Shown here piece after piece: positions 23,801 through 35,984 of a DNA stretch of 64,000 nt (the first letter of the stretch is position 1; every line of letters starts with the position of its first letter). This DNA is from Ciborinia camelliae (lineage: Eukaryota > Ascomycota > Leotiomycetes > Helotiales > Sclerotiniaceae), in contig JANPYM010000003.1 in NCBI GenBank assembly GCA_025890175.1, forward strand, positions 492,405 through 556,404. The letters run 5' to 3'. The notes under the pieces were generated by a model that saw nothing but the letters and a program-made list of their open reading frames with translations, was not told the origin of the DNA and searched no databases. The position numbers and the translations under genes were made by a program.

Positions 23801-26625
23801 AGAGCCTCGAAGAGCCGAGTGCAGGATACAAGGAATGTGTATCTCCCCGATATAACTTCAATTCTTCCGACAATACTAGAGAGTTTGCCACTACCACCAC
23901 GCCCGTTTGATAGTAGACCGCTACGGGCAATAAGAGGCCAGACTCTTCCAGGCGAAAAGAGAAGTAGGGCGTGTAAATATTGTACACAACTGATCAAGAT
24001 ATCGAGGGATACGTCAGAACTAGATTCGCTCGATTGCCGCTGCAATTCTTGTTCGAAGATAGCAGATATCACAAGAGTAATATCTCTGTTCCGACTTAAT
24101 GCTGAACTCGAAGTCTGGAAGAAATCGGTGGCAACATTCTGAATCTGGTTTGCCTCTTTTCCTGACCTGGATAAGGCTAGAAGACCCGTCGCAAATGTTC
24201 CAATGATGTCGGCAACAGTCTCGGGGTCCGCTTCCATACCGGTAGTGGCGTCAAAATCCTCCCCGGCAATTAGATAGGTTTCTAGCAATTTTCCAAAATA
24301 CCTCATACCGCGATAATTGTGGGCGAGATAAACCACCTTGGGATCGTTCTCAACTATCACCTTACCAGCGGTTCTCGCTGGAATTCGTAGGTCTCCGTTG
24401 GCTGCTGCCAATACTAATGCTTGTTCTTGGTTTCTATCTCCCATCAAAAGTCTTCTGTTAGCCCCGCGTCCTCGAGGCTCGAACATGGGAAGATCTATAG
24501 TCAGTTGTATGGAATTGTTGTTATCTTCTTCCTGGATTGTCTCATAATCTGCGAATTGATATGGCAATGGGTATGTAAAGGTTTGTCGATTGTCCAGCAA
24601 CGGGAATATCGAGTCACGAATCCCTCCTTCGGTATCGTGGAGATACGCGAGAGAACGAACGAGGTTTTGAAAAGGGGGAGCTTCATAAGGATAGCGCATA
24701 CTAGCGTTTTGCCAGAAATCGCGGACCAAGTCCGTATCAGCGACGAAATAGGTTATAGGCTCAAAATCGCTTTCAACATTTCGAAGATCAACAAGATCCC
24801 AATATTGCTGTCCTCCATCTAAAACAGAAAGAATGGCTTGCAGGGTTGAAGCGTTGTAACCAATCTCAGGTGCACTTGCCTTCATAAGCTCTAGTATCGC
24901 GATTCTCAAGCTTGAACCAAGTTGGGGCATAAAAGCTGCCTCATAAGTGTCGCCAAGTACCCGTGAAATGTTTGCTAGAACGTCGAACACGCGACTCTCG
25001 TTGACAGCGCTTAAAGCTAGATAATCGACAAGTTCATCCGTGCACTTGATTTTTTCCAACACTTCTTCAAAAGCAACGGGGGTTAGAGTAGCTCCAGCTC
25101 CAACCGGCAATTCTTCATCGCTTTCATCATCGTCATCACCGCGGCCCTCATATCGTCGACGCTGAATTCTTTTTCGATTACTGACACTAACTTTGATATG
25201 TTTGAGAATAACGCTCCAGGCGAGGACTGCCGGGCCAGCTGTAATATAATTTGCGGACGCTGCATCCATGAGTATTTCGTGAAGTGTAACAATTGCGGAA
25301 AGATTTAGTAACCATGGCTTATCCGGACCCTCAGCCAAATCAGCAGGTCCTAAATCTGAACGTCTTGCGAGGGATATCAAACAACTATCGACGTTAAGTA
25401 TGGCGACTGTTATGATGGCACAGATAGTTTGCAGGGGTGGAGCAGCAGCTTGGAGAATCGGATGAAGCTATAACGTTTTGTAAGTAGAGAGTATATAAGG
25501 ACTTTATATAACAAACGTACCGTTCCCATCTCGTCCAGGAATCTGAACTTGCTAACGAAGCTAAACCATGCAAGTACCAGATCTGATTGAGAGATTTCAA
25601 GCGCAGTATCAGAGGAAAATATATAATAGAATAATGTCTCCATCATATGCGTTGCCTCAATGATTTGATTAGTTCCCCACTCAATCTCGAGTTCATCGCG
25701 TCCATCGCCTTCTAAGGTCCACCCGCTACCATTACCTGCCTCGTCGAATAACTTTGTAAGTCCCCGATCGATAGTTCCAACCAGTTTCACCATACCATCC
25801 TGTGAGGCACCCGAACGTTTCCAACTGCCTAACACATCAACATGCAGACGCTCGTACCATTCTTCCAGCGGGCTATTCGGTATAGGTCTATTTGGCATGG
25901 GACTATTCGGTATTGGTGAGAGTCTGGGTCGCTGAATTATCAACGTAAGACATTTCCAGAAAAAGCGCCGTTCCGCTAAATAAATGCTAAGCATCCGCAC
26001 ACGGCGGTTTCCCTGGCTTTCTTCTTCTGATGGCGCAGCCTCGGCTTGTGTACCAATAAGAGATCCGGCGGAGAGCAGATTTTCAGATCTTTTATTGCCA
26101 AAGGCATCTTGGAGGCTGATCAACTCTTCCTCCGAAAGTTTCCCCAAAAGTTGCGCATATGCCCGCGATTGATGTTCTTGGACCACTACTCTTAAAGCAG
26201 AAACCTCGTCGACCTGAGCCGTCTTACTCAACCATAGCGTATCATCAGATACCTTCTTAAAGTCGTAATCTGCGGAGGAGCGGTCGGCATTGATGGGACT
26301 AATTTTCGATTTGAATTCGGATTCGGTGTCGGTGGTAGGTTTTGGAAAGGCATCGGCAGGACTGGAAAGTAACGATAATACTTTGGACTCTTGGAAGAAC
26401 TTCTCAAGCATAGGTTGAGCTCCATTTTCTTGAACATTCAAAAGAGCAAAATATGCCGTCTCCCAAGAACTATACAAATTTTAGTAGGATATAAATGAGA
26501 TTCAATTTCATGAAGCTGAAGTTGAAGATCAAATTGAGGCTTGACTTAACTTACAGCAATATTTCTTCCCCTTTCAAACATTTGCCCAGATCTGGAAAAT
26601 AGCTAACCTCTGGAATTGGGACCAT
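20807..26625 (-). CDS. NUP188: Nucleoporin Nup188
   Basis: Large scaffold nucleoporin of the inner ring of the nuclear pore. Exons 26555-26625, 25521-26469, 22243-25467 and 20807-22195 join in phase to 1877 aa, close to fungal Nup188 lengths of about 1850. The start gives MVPIPEVSYFPDLGKCLKGE followed by EEILLSWETAYFALL. The first third contains LWLSKTAQVDEVSALRVVVQ and LSIYLAERRFFWKC, blocks shared with Nup188 N-terminal domains. An acidic loop (GDDDDESDEE) lies at about residue 450, and the rest is all-helical solenoid. The last exon begins ALLNAWKILAVELSSN. Nup192 was considered, but the N-terminal blocks fit Nup188 better. Introns are 85, 53 and 47 bp. It is divergent from trpC across 563 bp. 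Confidence 0.93.
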
Positions 26626-27188
26626 ATCTACCCAAGCTCAATGAGCCCAATGAGCCAAGATTTGTGGTAGAGTATTGTTCGAAGCATGAGAAATCTCAGC
26701 TTCTATTAATTGTTTTTCTCTCTCCCAGTAGGTAAGGTAAGAAACAACAAAAGCAATGGAATAATGGGGTGGGAATGGAACTTTTTGAAGTTTTGGTTGA
26801 CGCGCCTTGCCTGGTCTGGTCGCGGGTCAACCTTACCTGTGGGTAGCTTGCGATTTTGCGATTTGGCGATTTCAGGTGAAGCTTTTTTTTATTTTGCAGT
26901 GCAGGGATTATCAAATCAACCAACCAGCCAGCCAGCCAGCTAGCCAGCCAAATGTCAAATGTCAAATAATCGCAATTTATTTTTATTCGTACTGTACTCC
27001 TGTCTCTACTCCTCCCCTCGCCTCCCCGCTATTATCCACCTCCTTTGACTCATGACCGTTGAACATCGAATATTGAACATCAAGAATTCACAAAGAAAAT
27101 ACAACATAAAACAAACCTTCCTTTTCCCCCCAAGACAGTACTTTCAATTCATTCATCCCATCATTCATATTGGGGACACAATTCAAAA
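26626..27188. other. Divergent promoter region NUP188/trpC
   Basis: Contains a CCAG/CCAGCCAG tandem tract around 26919-26950, CT-rich leader sequence before trpC, and the Gcn4/CPC1 site at 27046-27052. Confidence 0.6.
27046..27052. promoter_or_regulatory. Gcn4/CPC1 binding site TGACTCA
   Basis: A perfect TGACTCA 137 bp upstream of the trpC start. This palindromic motif is bound by Gcn4/CPC-1, the activator of cross-pathway control of amino-acid synthesis. Its position upstream of a tryptophan gene supports function; binding itself is inferred. Confidence 0.7.
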
Positions 27189-29533
27189 ATGCCTGCTGCA
27201 GAGTTGATAGATTATTCTCCGCATCAGCCCGAACCAGCTCCCCCACTAGCATCTGCTTCAAATGTCATCCTAATCGATAACTTTGACTCGTTCTCCTGGA
27301 ATATCTATCAGTATCTTGTTCTCGAGGGGGCGACAGTAACGGTGTACCGAAACAATGAACTCGATGTCGAGGAGCTTATTGCGCTTAACCCTACTCAATT
27401 GGTTATAAGTCCTGGTCCAGGTCATCCAAAAACCGATTCTGGTGTTAGCAGAGATGCTATCAAGCACTTCGCGGGCAAGATTCCTGTGTTTGGGGTCTGC
27501 ATGGGACAGTGAGTAATTGGTAAATTGTTGGGTGCGCCATTACTGAACAGATACCTAGACAATGCATATTGGACCTTTATGGAGGAGAGGTTGTATTTGC
27601 GGGAGAAATATTACACGGCAAAACATCTCCGTTGCGACATGATTCGAAGGGAGTTTATGCAAATTTACCGCAAGACTTACCCGTGACACGATACCATTCC
27701 CTTGCTGGCACACATCCAACTATACCCGAATGCCTCGAAGTGACATCCTGGATCGAAGCCGGCGTTGACGGGGGAAAGGGGGTAATAATGGGTGTTAGAC
27801 ATAAAGAATATGTCGTAGAAGGTGTCCAATATCATCCCGAGAGTATATTGACTGCTGAAGGTCGACTCATGCTCAAAAACTTTTTGAAGATGCGAGGTGG
27901 CACTTGGGCAGAGAACGAGCGTTTGCAAAAAGAGGATTCGAAGATTGAGGCGCAAGTTTCCAAGTCCGGTTCCACTGGTACCAAGAAAGAGAATATACTG
28001 GATAAAATTTTCGCACATCGCAAAGCCGCAGTATCTGCACAAAAAGAAATCCCTTCCCAACGACCTTCCGACCTCCAAGCCGCTTATGAACTCGATATCG
28101 CCCCTCCTCTTGTTCCATTTGTCCAACGTCTCCGCAAATCCCCATTTCCATTATCCCTCATGGCCGAGATCAAACGGGCATCTCCTTCTAAAGGTGTCAT
28201 TTCTTTATCGACATGTGCCCCAGCCCAAGCTAGAACATATGCTCTGGCCGGTGCGAGTGTGATTTCGGTTCTGACGGAGCCGGAGTGGTTCAAGGGAAGT
28301 ATCGATGACTTGCGAGCTGTACGACAAGCTCTTGAAGGCATGCCAAACCGACCTGCCGTTTTACGGAAGGAATTCATATTCGAAGAATACCAAATCTTAG
28401 AAGCTAGATTAGCTGGCGCTGATACGGTTTTGCTTATCGTCAAGATGCTAGATGAAGAAACCCTGACCCGCTTATACCATTACTCCAAGTCGCTTGGGAT
28501 GGAACCTTTAGTTGAAGTCAATACACCAGATGAAATGACTATAGCCGTCAAGCTTGGTGCACAGGTCATTGGTGTGAACAACCGAAACCTAACAAGTTTC
28601 GAGGTGGATTTAGATACTACAAGTCGTCTCCTTAGCCAAGTTCCAAAAGAAACTATCGTATGCGCGCTCAGCGGTATTTCTGGACCCAAGGATGTTGAAG
28701 CCTACCAGAAGAACGGTGTTGGTGCAGTTCTCGTGGGTGAGGCGCTGATGCGAGCCAAAGATACAACCCTTTTCATTCGGGAACTACTTGGAGGCTCGAG
28801 TACCACTACTAAATCTGCAAGCGGTAGTTTACTTGTGAAGATTTGCGGAACAAGAAACGCCGAGACCGCAACAGAAGCTATAAAAGCTGGTGCGGATTTG
28901 ATTGGAATGATTCTTGTCCCTGGCAGAGGTCGATATGTTCCGTACAAGGATGCAATTGCAATTTCTAAGGCTGTCCATCAAGCCCAACACACGACCGGAA
29001 CGGTTGTTAGTGATCGAGTGAGCAACCAAGCATCGGATTTCTTTAGCAATGCAGCATCGAATATTTCGAGTCATCGACCTTTATTGGTCGGTGTCTTCCA
29101 GAATCAACCTCTAGAGGAGGTTCTGGAGCTGCAGAAGGCATATGATTTAGATATTGTACAGCTGCACGGTGGCGAGCCATTGGAATGGGCCAATACAATA
29201 CCAGTTCCTGTCATTCGAAGCTTCAAACCTGGTCAGGCTGGTCTTGGGAGAAGAGGTTACCATACCATTCCTCTGCTAGACTCGGCATCAGGAGGCTCCG
29301 GGCAAAAATTAGATATGACAGAAGTTCAGGCTACTTTGTTAAAAGATCAAGGTCTTAAAGTCATTCTTGCTGGTGGATTGAATCCCGAAAACGTGGCAGA
29401 AGCTGTGCGATCAGCAGGGGATGTTGGTGATCGGGTAATTGGAGTGGATGTCAGCAGTGGCGTAGAAGAAAACGGTGCCCAGAGTATATCGAAGATCATA
29501 TCTTTCATAAAGGAGGCAAAGAGCGTTAGATAG
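27189..29533 (+). CDS. trpC: Trifunctional tryptophan synthesis protein TrpC
   Basis: One polypeptide with the glutamine amidotransferase subunit of anthranilate synthase, indole-3-glycerol-phosphate synthase and phosphoribosylanthranilate isomerase. Exons 27189-27508 and 27559-29533 give 764 aa, the usual length in filamentous ascomycetes. The amidotransferase domain (about 20-225) has the oxyanion loop SPGPGHP, the nucleophile in GVCMGQQC (Cys104) and VQYHPES with His199 and Glu201. The IGP synthase domain (about 240-505) has [13 protein letters not shown] and [11 protein letters not shown]. The isomerase domain (about 530-764) has [11 protein letters not shown] and [10 protein letters not shown]. 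The 50-bp intron splits the codon after the Cys motif and ends CCTAG. Regulation by cross-pathway control is suggested by the TGACTCA site upstream. Confidence 0.97.
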
Positions 29534-30848
29534 ATATGGTCAGATAATATGGAATGATTATTGATGGTTAATATCGATTAATGACCAATTTTTGTGAAAA
29601 GTTGAATTACCAGTCGAGAAGTTAGCTTTGATCACGCTGCCAAGTGCAGAATTTTAATATCAAATATGACATTTCACGGGTGTTGTTTTTCCAGTCAAAA
29701 TGTTGGCCTCTTGGAGTTGCATCACCTGTTTTCGTGGCATTCCAGGCCAACATCGGCCCTCCCCCCCTTTCTCCTCGCCTCCAACCGAGAACATTCTCAC
29801 TTTTGAAAAATGGGTATATCTGACGCGGAAACATTTTTTTATCAATAACCATCAGACTACTAGCACAAATATCTATCCTCAATGCCATGTTTAAAGGAGG
29901 GCTGATTTTATTCTGCATATTTCCCAAATTATCCTCTTCAATTGTTGGGAGAGTTATCGTCCTTACTAGTATTCGGACCAATTTATTATCCCATCCGCGG
30001 GTCGCAATTACCTCTCTAGTTTCAAGCCAATTCAATACTTCAGTCTCGCCCCACTCGGTGTCTGATTCTCAAGCCCTAACTTACAACCAATACCTACCCA
30101 TTTTCACATCACTAATTCGTTCCCATTGACTTTTACATTACTTCTCAACCACATAGTTCTCATTATTACGTGTTTGATCCTTCTCAGATCACCTCCCTTC
30201 TATTTTCCTCTTCATTCTTCAGCAGCGTGCGATCTCAGTCCTTGCCCGATACTTAGTATCTTCCTTTCGTCTCACTTCATCAATAACTCAACCACTCTAT
30301 CAAATTTACTACTACACATTCTTCGGCCTCCAAGGCCCAATATCTTTGTAAGTTGCCATTAAGTATTTGATCTTTTCTATTTGAGTATCTCTTCTTATAT
30401 TCACCTCTCAAATCACTTTCGTAGCTCATATTCTGCTCGGAATTTTTGTCTTTCATCTATCAACATTCTCGCTTCATCATGTTTGAATTCACGCAGAATC
30501 CGAACATTTTGGATTAAGCGAGAAATTTTTGTATTGATGAAAGATGGAAGACTATTTCATCGAGCTTTCGAGCTCACCAAATTTTGGGGTTTGGACATCG
30601 TATTATATCCTTTTATCTCTCTTGCTTTGGTCTTGAGCCATGTCTGGATCTTACTTCCACGCTTGGGTATACCTAAAACACATCTATCATTAACTCTACC
30701 AACGGATATCCTTTGTGGTTGCTTATTAGCAATCGCAATCTGTCTCTTCTCTAGAGTTTAGCTAAATACCTCTCGCCTACATCCAACAAGGATACAATTA
30801 GCTAACATCATCTCTAGACTTTTGCCAATACCCACATCAACCACCACC
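29534..30848. other. Intergenic, possible small membrane ORF
   Basis: Pyrimidine-rich sequence, probably leader for the BRCT gene. It includes the weak ORF candidate at 30537-30761. Confidence 0.45.
30537..30761 (+). CDS. Possible small two-helix membrane protein
   Basis: Open frame of 74 codons from an ATG at 30537, with two hydrophobic stretches (VLYPFISLALVLSHVWILL and ILCGCLLAIAICLF). No family recognised. It sits 87 bp before the BRCT gene on the same strand, so it could equally be noncoding leader. Weak support only. Confidence 0.22.
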   Translation: MKDGRLFHRAFELTKFWGLDIVLYPFISLALVLSHVWILLPRLGIPKTHLSLTLPTDILCGCLLAIAICLFSRV

Positions 30849-32403
30849 ATGCCTCGCATTCGCCAACACTCCTGTAAAACCTCCGCCAAAACCCAAAAAG
30901 TAACGCACCCAACACCATCCAAACGCTCCAAGAAATCTTACAGCAATGGCGCCATGAAACCAATCTTCGGCGGCTGCAAAATGTCTCTAGCAGGTGACTT
31001 CGTCGCTGAACATCCTGGTCCAAATGCGGAGAATCAATGGTCTAACGAAAAGATCTCCAAATGGATTCAAGTTCATGGAGGCGAGGTTGTTCGGGACGTA
31101 GATGAACAAACCACGCATCTTATTGTTACTATTAAGGAATATAAGAAGAGAACAGTTCAGGGTATGTCGGTCATATTCAATGTCGCTTTTGCTTGAGCTG
31201 TTGGGAAGCATCACTAACGTTGATCGTTCAAATTGTAGTCCGCAAAGCAATGGCAATGGGCAAGAGATGTCACATTGTAGTAATCGACTGGTTGGTCGAC
31301 TGTCTCACTGCAAAACTGAACAAGAAAAAGAAGCTTGTAGTCACGGGATATACACTTGGCCGAGTGATCCGCCGCTTGCATCACACCGAGGACCAAAAGA
31401 TAAAATATCGAAAGAGATTCGAGGATGGTGTTAAAGCCGGTAAGGAATTGTGCGATAATCGTACGTGCCGTTTTTCCTAATGTATCCCCAGCTATACTGG
31501 TCACCCCTTGATATTGTTTTGCTTGCCCGTTGGTTGTTGCTTGGGCTCAGGAGAGAAAGACTAACCCAACGAGTTTTTAGGCCTTCATCACGTCTACACC
31601 GATCACACCGATTTCGAATACAAAGTCGTCCTCACCCGCGTTCTTATGCACGGCAAAAACAAGAATCAAAAGTACACCGTCTACCTCTTTGCATCCAACG
31701 CTCAACCGAGTACCTACATGGCCGGAGCAAAACTCACAACTGCCTATCAAAGTCCCTCTTACATTCGAGATGAATGTCATCGTAAGCTTGCCTCCCAAAT
31801 GATTCCCTCCATCAACCCCCACCCCCCCCTCAATTTCTACTAAGACATACAACTAAATCGAGCCAAATAGCCAAAACCTTCGAAGAAGCCTTCAAAGACT
31901 TCAAACATATCTTCAAATCCAAAACTGGCATTGAATGGGATGATCGATATGAACCCCTCCCAAAAAACCATCCCGAATTCCATTTCCGATATCAGAGGCC
32001 CACTTTAGGAAGACCAATGGGAATGTTACCCAGCTGGCGCGAAGCGCCGAGCTGGAAAAACACCGACGAGACAGGAGAGAAAGAATTCGATTCCTGCGGT
32101 GAGGAAATCAATCACGATGGTAATGGAGAAGAAAGTGGTGAGGATGAGGTTGTTTTGAAAGAGAGGCAGAATGAAAGGCAGAATGAGAGACAGAATGAGA
32201 GACAGAGGATGGCGGAGAGGAGGGTGGAACATGAGTATGATAGTGATAGTGAGCTGGACGATGACGATGAGCAATTCGATGAGTTGATGAAGGATCATAT
32301 GCCCTCGCCTCCATCATCGCCCTATTCTCCAGATTCTATGACGGGGATGCCAAAGGAGCAGATCATTGTTATTTCGGACTCGGACACGGACGCTGAGTAT
32401 TAA
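30849..32403 (+). CDS. BRCT and WGR-like domain protein
   Basis: Exons 30849-31161, 31239-31460, 31581-31781 and 31871-32403 encode 422 aa. After a basic N-terminus, residues about 36-145 form a BRCT domain, including VHGGEVVRDVDEQTTHLIV and the conserved Trp of VVIDWLVDCL. Residues about 180-285 resemble a WGR domain: YKVVLTRVLMHGKNKNQKY, then FEEAFKDFKHIFKSKTGIEW and DDRYE. BRCT and WGR occur together in poly(ADP-ribose) polymerases, but here no regulatory or catalytic PARP domain follows. The C-terminal 110 residues are acidic, with four tandem RQNE units (32164-32205), then SPPSSPYSPDS and an acidic end containing IVISDSDTD, which looks like a SUMO-interacting motif. A nuclear DNA-damage role is inferred. 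The start ATG sits in CACCATG. Confidence 0.8.
32164..32205 (+). repeat. 12-bp coding tandem repeat (RQNE)
   Basis: Nearly four copies of AGGCAGAATGAR within the acidic tail of the BRCT/WGR-like gene. Confidence 0.85.
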
Positions 32404-33547
32404 GGAGGGTGCTGGGGATGATGATGATGATGACGATGATGATAAGATGGTGGAGTAAGTTCTTAGCATACCTTTCCTCCTCGGTTCTATTCAAAATTCT
32501 GATTAGACTAATAAATTTCCAGCTCAACATCAACATCAACCTCAACCCCCCCAACCCCCCAATTCCACCTCCATTCCCCAGTTCGAGACTTTCAGTCACC
32601 GAAGCCGTAACTTGCAGATTTCATTCACGCATTCCTAGCTTCCTCCATATTCCATCACGCATATGCCCAAAACCCCCCAACGAACCCACGCATTATCAGT
32701 ACATAACCCAGCCGATACAGGACCGCCAACAATAAGAAAGGACATCCATCAATCGAATGGCCTTCAATTTGCACTTGCACACATGGATCATATCATATCA
32801 TAACATAACAATCACCGAGTCCGAAGCAGCCGCCATTGTTTTACTTTCATTTTTCGAAGCTTTGGTATTCAAACAAACGAACAATCAATCAAGCAAACAA
32901 TCAAACAGACAGACAGATACCTACCTACATATATCCGCCATTTCAGCGTGGGAGAGAGCCCTCTGGAAGTCCCGGCGAGGATCTGGTAACATGCTCTTCA
33001 TTTTTCTTTAGTTTCTTTGCGGATTTTTTCATGACATACGATGGATGGATGGATGAAAGGATAAACGGGCATCGATCTCTCTACAGAGAGAACATTTTTG
33101 AGGAAGCAAGCAGGGGACAGTTCCACCGTAGTTCACAAGCGTTATGATAAAATTTCTGACCTCTCACCTCTTCCTAATTCTTCACGATCCTGAACTTGCA
33201 GCGTGGTAGCTGTGTGCTCTCTCAAATACATGCACGATGATGCTTGCAAAATGGGGCGAAGAGGAAGGATGAGTAAATAGCTTCCTTGGCTACTGTATTA
33301 TGGCAACATATACATAGTGCTCTCTATTTCCACCGGGCGTAACATGATAATCATAAATATAGCTCCGCCCAATGCCCAAATATGTTAGAGCCCAAGATTT
33401 TTTGACATACAAGCCTACCATTGCTTATGGTATCCCAAACACCAAGAGCTCCGTAAATCTCCCTTTTCCCACCCAATTCCCATCCAATTCCCATCTTGTC
33501 CGTAAACGCCCTTCCCCTAAAACCAACCACCCTCTCTTTCCCCCAAA
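32404..33547. other. Convergent intergenic region
   Basis: 3' flanks of the BRCT and USE1 genes, with a GATGATGATGACGATGATGA tract (about 32418-32445) and short GACA/CCTA runs near 32910-32930. No gene supported. Confidence 0.5.
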
Positions 33548-34620
33548 TCAAAACCTCAGCTTCGGGAAAACAAATACAATAACACACGCCAACACCGCCA
33601 ACCCCGCAATCCACGCATACATCATCATGCGCCCCCACCAACCCTTCCCCTCCGTCATACTTCTCAAATATCCCATCCTCCTCGACGCAGCTTCAAGACC
33701 TATTTCATTTTTATTGATACCCGCAACAGCGGAATCGAGAACCGAGGAATCGGCAGCGAGGGTACTGGCGAAAGTGTGGGATCGGGCGCGGAGTTCTTTG
33801 GCCATGGAGAGGAGGGAGTTGGAGAGGTCTTCTTGTTCGGTGCGGTGGTGGGTGAGGAGGGTCTCGTTTGTTGCTGTTGTTGTCGAAGTAGAAGGAGGGG
33901 TTCTAGAGGTTGAAGTAGAGGTTGTGTAGGCTTGGCGGGATGCGGTTTCGAAGAGCTCGGAGCGGGGGTTGCGGGGGCGGAGGGTAGAGGGTTCGGGGGG
34001 CAGAGAGGACTGAGTTGGAAGTGAGGGAGGAGGTGGTTCCGTGTGCATACTATGTGATGGTGTGTAATCGGTCGATGAAGGTGTAGAGCGTTCTTCATGA
34101 GTATTTGTAGTTTCATCTGTAGTCTCCGAAGGTGTATCTTGATCGTGAGCTAGAAGATCCTCTCCCTCCGATGAGTCCTCGCCCTCTTCCTCATAACTCG
34201 CAAGCTACAAAGTATTAATCATCACATATCCAGATCATGAATCCTTTGGGAGACAAACCTCAGTCAGCTCCTCCAAGCGTTCACCAAGTCTCTGTAACAA
34301 ATGATGCTTGCGCACCAAATCCGCCTGTACCTCTTGTTTCCTCGATTGCACTTTAATATTCTGCGCATCTTGCTCTACATGTGCCAATAAACCCCGCGCA
34401 TATTCCAGGTTCTACATTGTAAGATTATCAGCCATAGCTTCCCTTTTACAAAGGAAGAAAACAGTCTTACCGCGCCCATCTTTACCCACTCAGCATAGCT
34501 TTGAGATCCCCCCAATGTATCTGGATCCAAGATGATGACCTGCAATCGAGATAACATGCGCTCTAGATTGATAGCTGTAGGATCCCTCGCCGGAGACGGT
34601 ACTGTATTAAGTCTTGCCAT
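33548..34620 (-). CDS. USE1: SNARE protein Use1
   Basis: Q-SNARE for retrograde Golgi-to-ER transport, anchored in the ER membrane. Exons 34471-34620, 34259-34411 and 33548-34204 give 319 aa. The N-terminal part is helical (NLERMLSRLQVIILDPDTLG, then WVKMGANLEYARGLLAHVEQ). An acidic, Ser-rich linker follows. The SNARE helix lies near residues 220-285: HHRTEQEDLSNSLLSMAKEL, then RARSHTFASTLAADSSVLD. The C-terminal anchor is MMMYAWIAGLAVLACVIVFV followed by FPKLRF. Order of domains, length and tail anchor match the Use1 family. Introns have donors GTAAGA and GTTTGT, and both splits are phase 0. Confidence 0.87.
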
Positions 34621-35984
34621 GTTGGAATTGCGAAGAATTAAATTATGAAAGTGTCATCAAATGAACATTAATTATATCTCAATAATTAGGTCAGGCTCAG
34701 GCGTTCTAGAATAGTATTGTGGCTTGATCCAAAGGTCTAACAAGTGTGGCTTGAGAAAGAAGACTGATGAGTCATTCATTATGTCATCCAATGCGGACAT
34801 ATAACCAGATGTAACACTTAAAAGCGCTTTTGTATTCAACCTAGGCATCTCACTTCGCTCATCTAGCTCACCAATCCATTTTAGGCCACAATCTAAAGGT
34901 CGCCGATGTCAAAAAATTGAGATGTGCAACAAATCTTCAATATCACATAAGCTTTATCCAAATATGGTAAGACAGTTTCGAGTCTTCGAATCATCGTCTC
35001 GGATCTATATTGAAGATATGGGCTTACAACTTGCCAGCGGGAGGACCGAGAGTTGGTGCACAGTAGTGTTGGCTGGCTGGCTTACCCGTGATGGCAATTG
35101 AGCCTGTGAGAAACGGAGATGTCAGCCGCGGAGCTGGACATTCGGGATTTCGGACAGAAGATCTCGAGTTCTTATTGCTAACCGGTGGTGGTGTCATTCA
35201 TTGGTGGTTATATACGAGTTATCCAGTGCAACTCTCTAGCTGATCTGTTTGGACGGGAACATTGACCTCAAGGTAGGTTTTGACTCGGTAAATTACACAC
35301 AGTCACTAATATGAGATCTCAAGTACCTGTAAGTATAAGTGCTTTGTGTATTTCCAGCAACCAGGATAGATATCAAGAGCATATCATCCCACGGCTAGCC
35401 TCTTCTCTGCTGGCATTGCGTCGAAGTGCATTGGAAACGGTCCGCTGAAGGTTGCGGCGGTTAGCGTTGCTGAGAGTACCTGAGGGCATAGAAACATAGA
35501 ATAGGTGATTGAGGAGTATCTGAGGAGTTGGGTTAAATAGTACATTCCTGAATAATGCAGTTCCTGTGAGGAAGGGAAATGAAAAGCAGACCATATGAAA
35601 ATATTACTACTGTCCCCACACTGGTTCTCTATTACTTCTGCCCACTGTCAATAAAGATACATGTAAAACTACAGAAAGATACCACAATGATTGCCAATCT
35701 GGTATGTATGCATCCCACCCTCGTTCCACCTGGGAACACTTGTTTGTGCCCTCATCACTATAGTAAACTTTTGCAATGATCTTTGACCTCCATCCCTTGA
35801 CCTCCATGACTTGACTCTCCACCTCAGGCCTCTGCCCGAACAACATTCACACGTAAGCAATCATATACATCCTATGGTTCCTCTACCCTCTCCGTGTTTC
35901 AATTCTGCCATGTCATTTCTCCATTTATGTCCACCTCTCTCCATCTCCCTCCTATGTTCTCCCCCCCTCTCCTCTCCACCCTCA
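34621..35984. other. Intergenic
   Basis: USE1 promoter side and 3' flank of the frameshifted membrane-protein gene. Short open frames on both strands show no recognisable domain. Confidence 0.45.
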
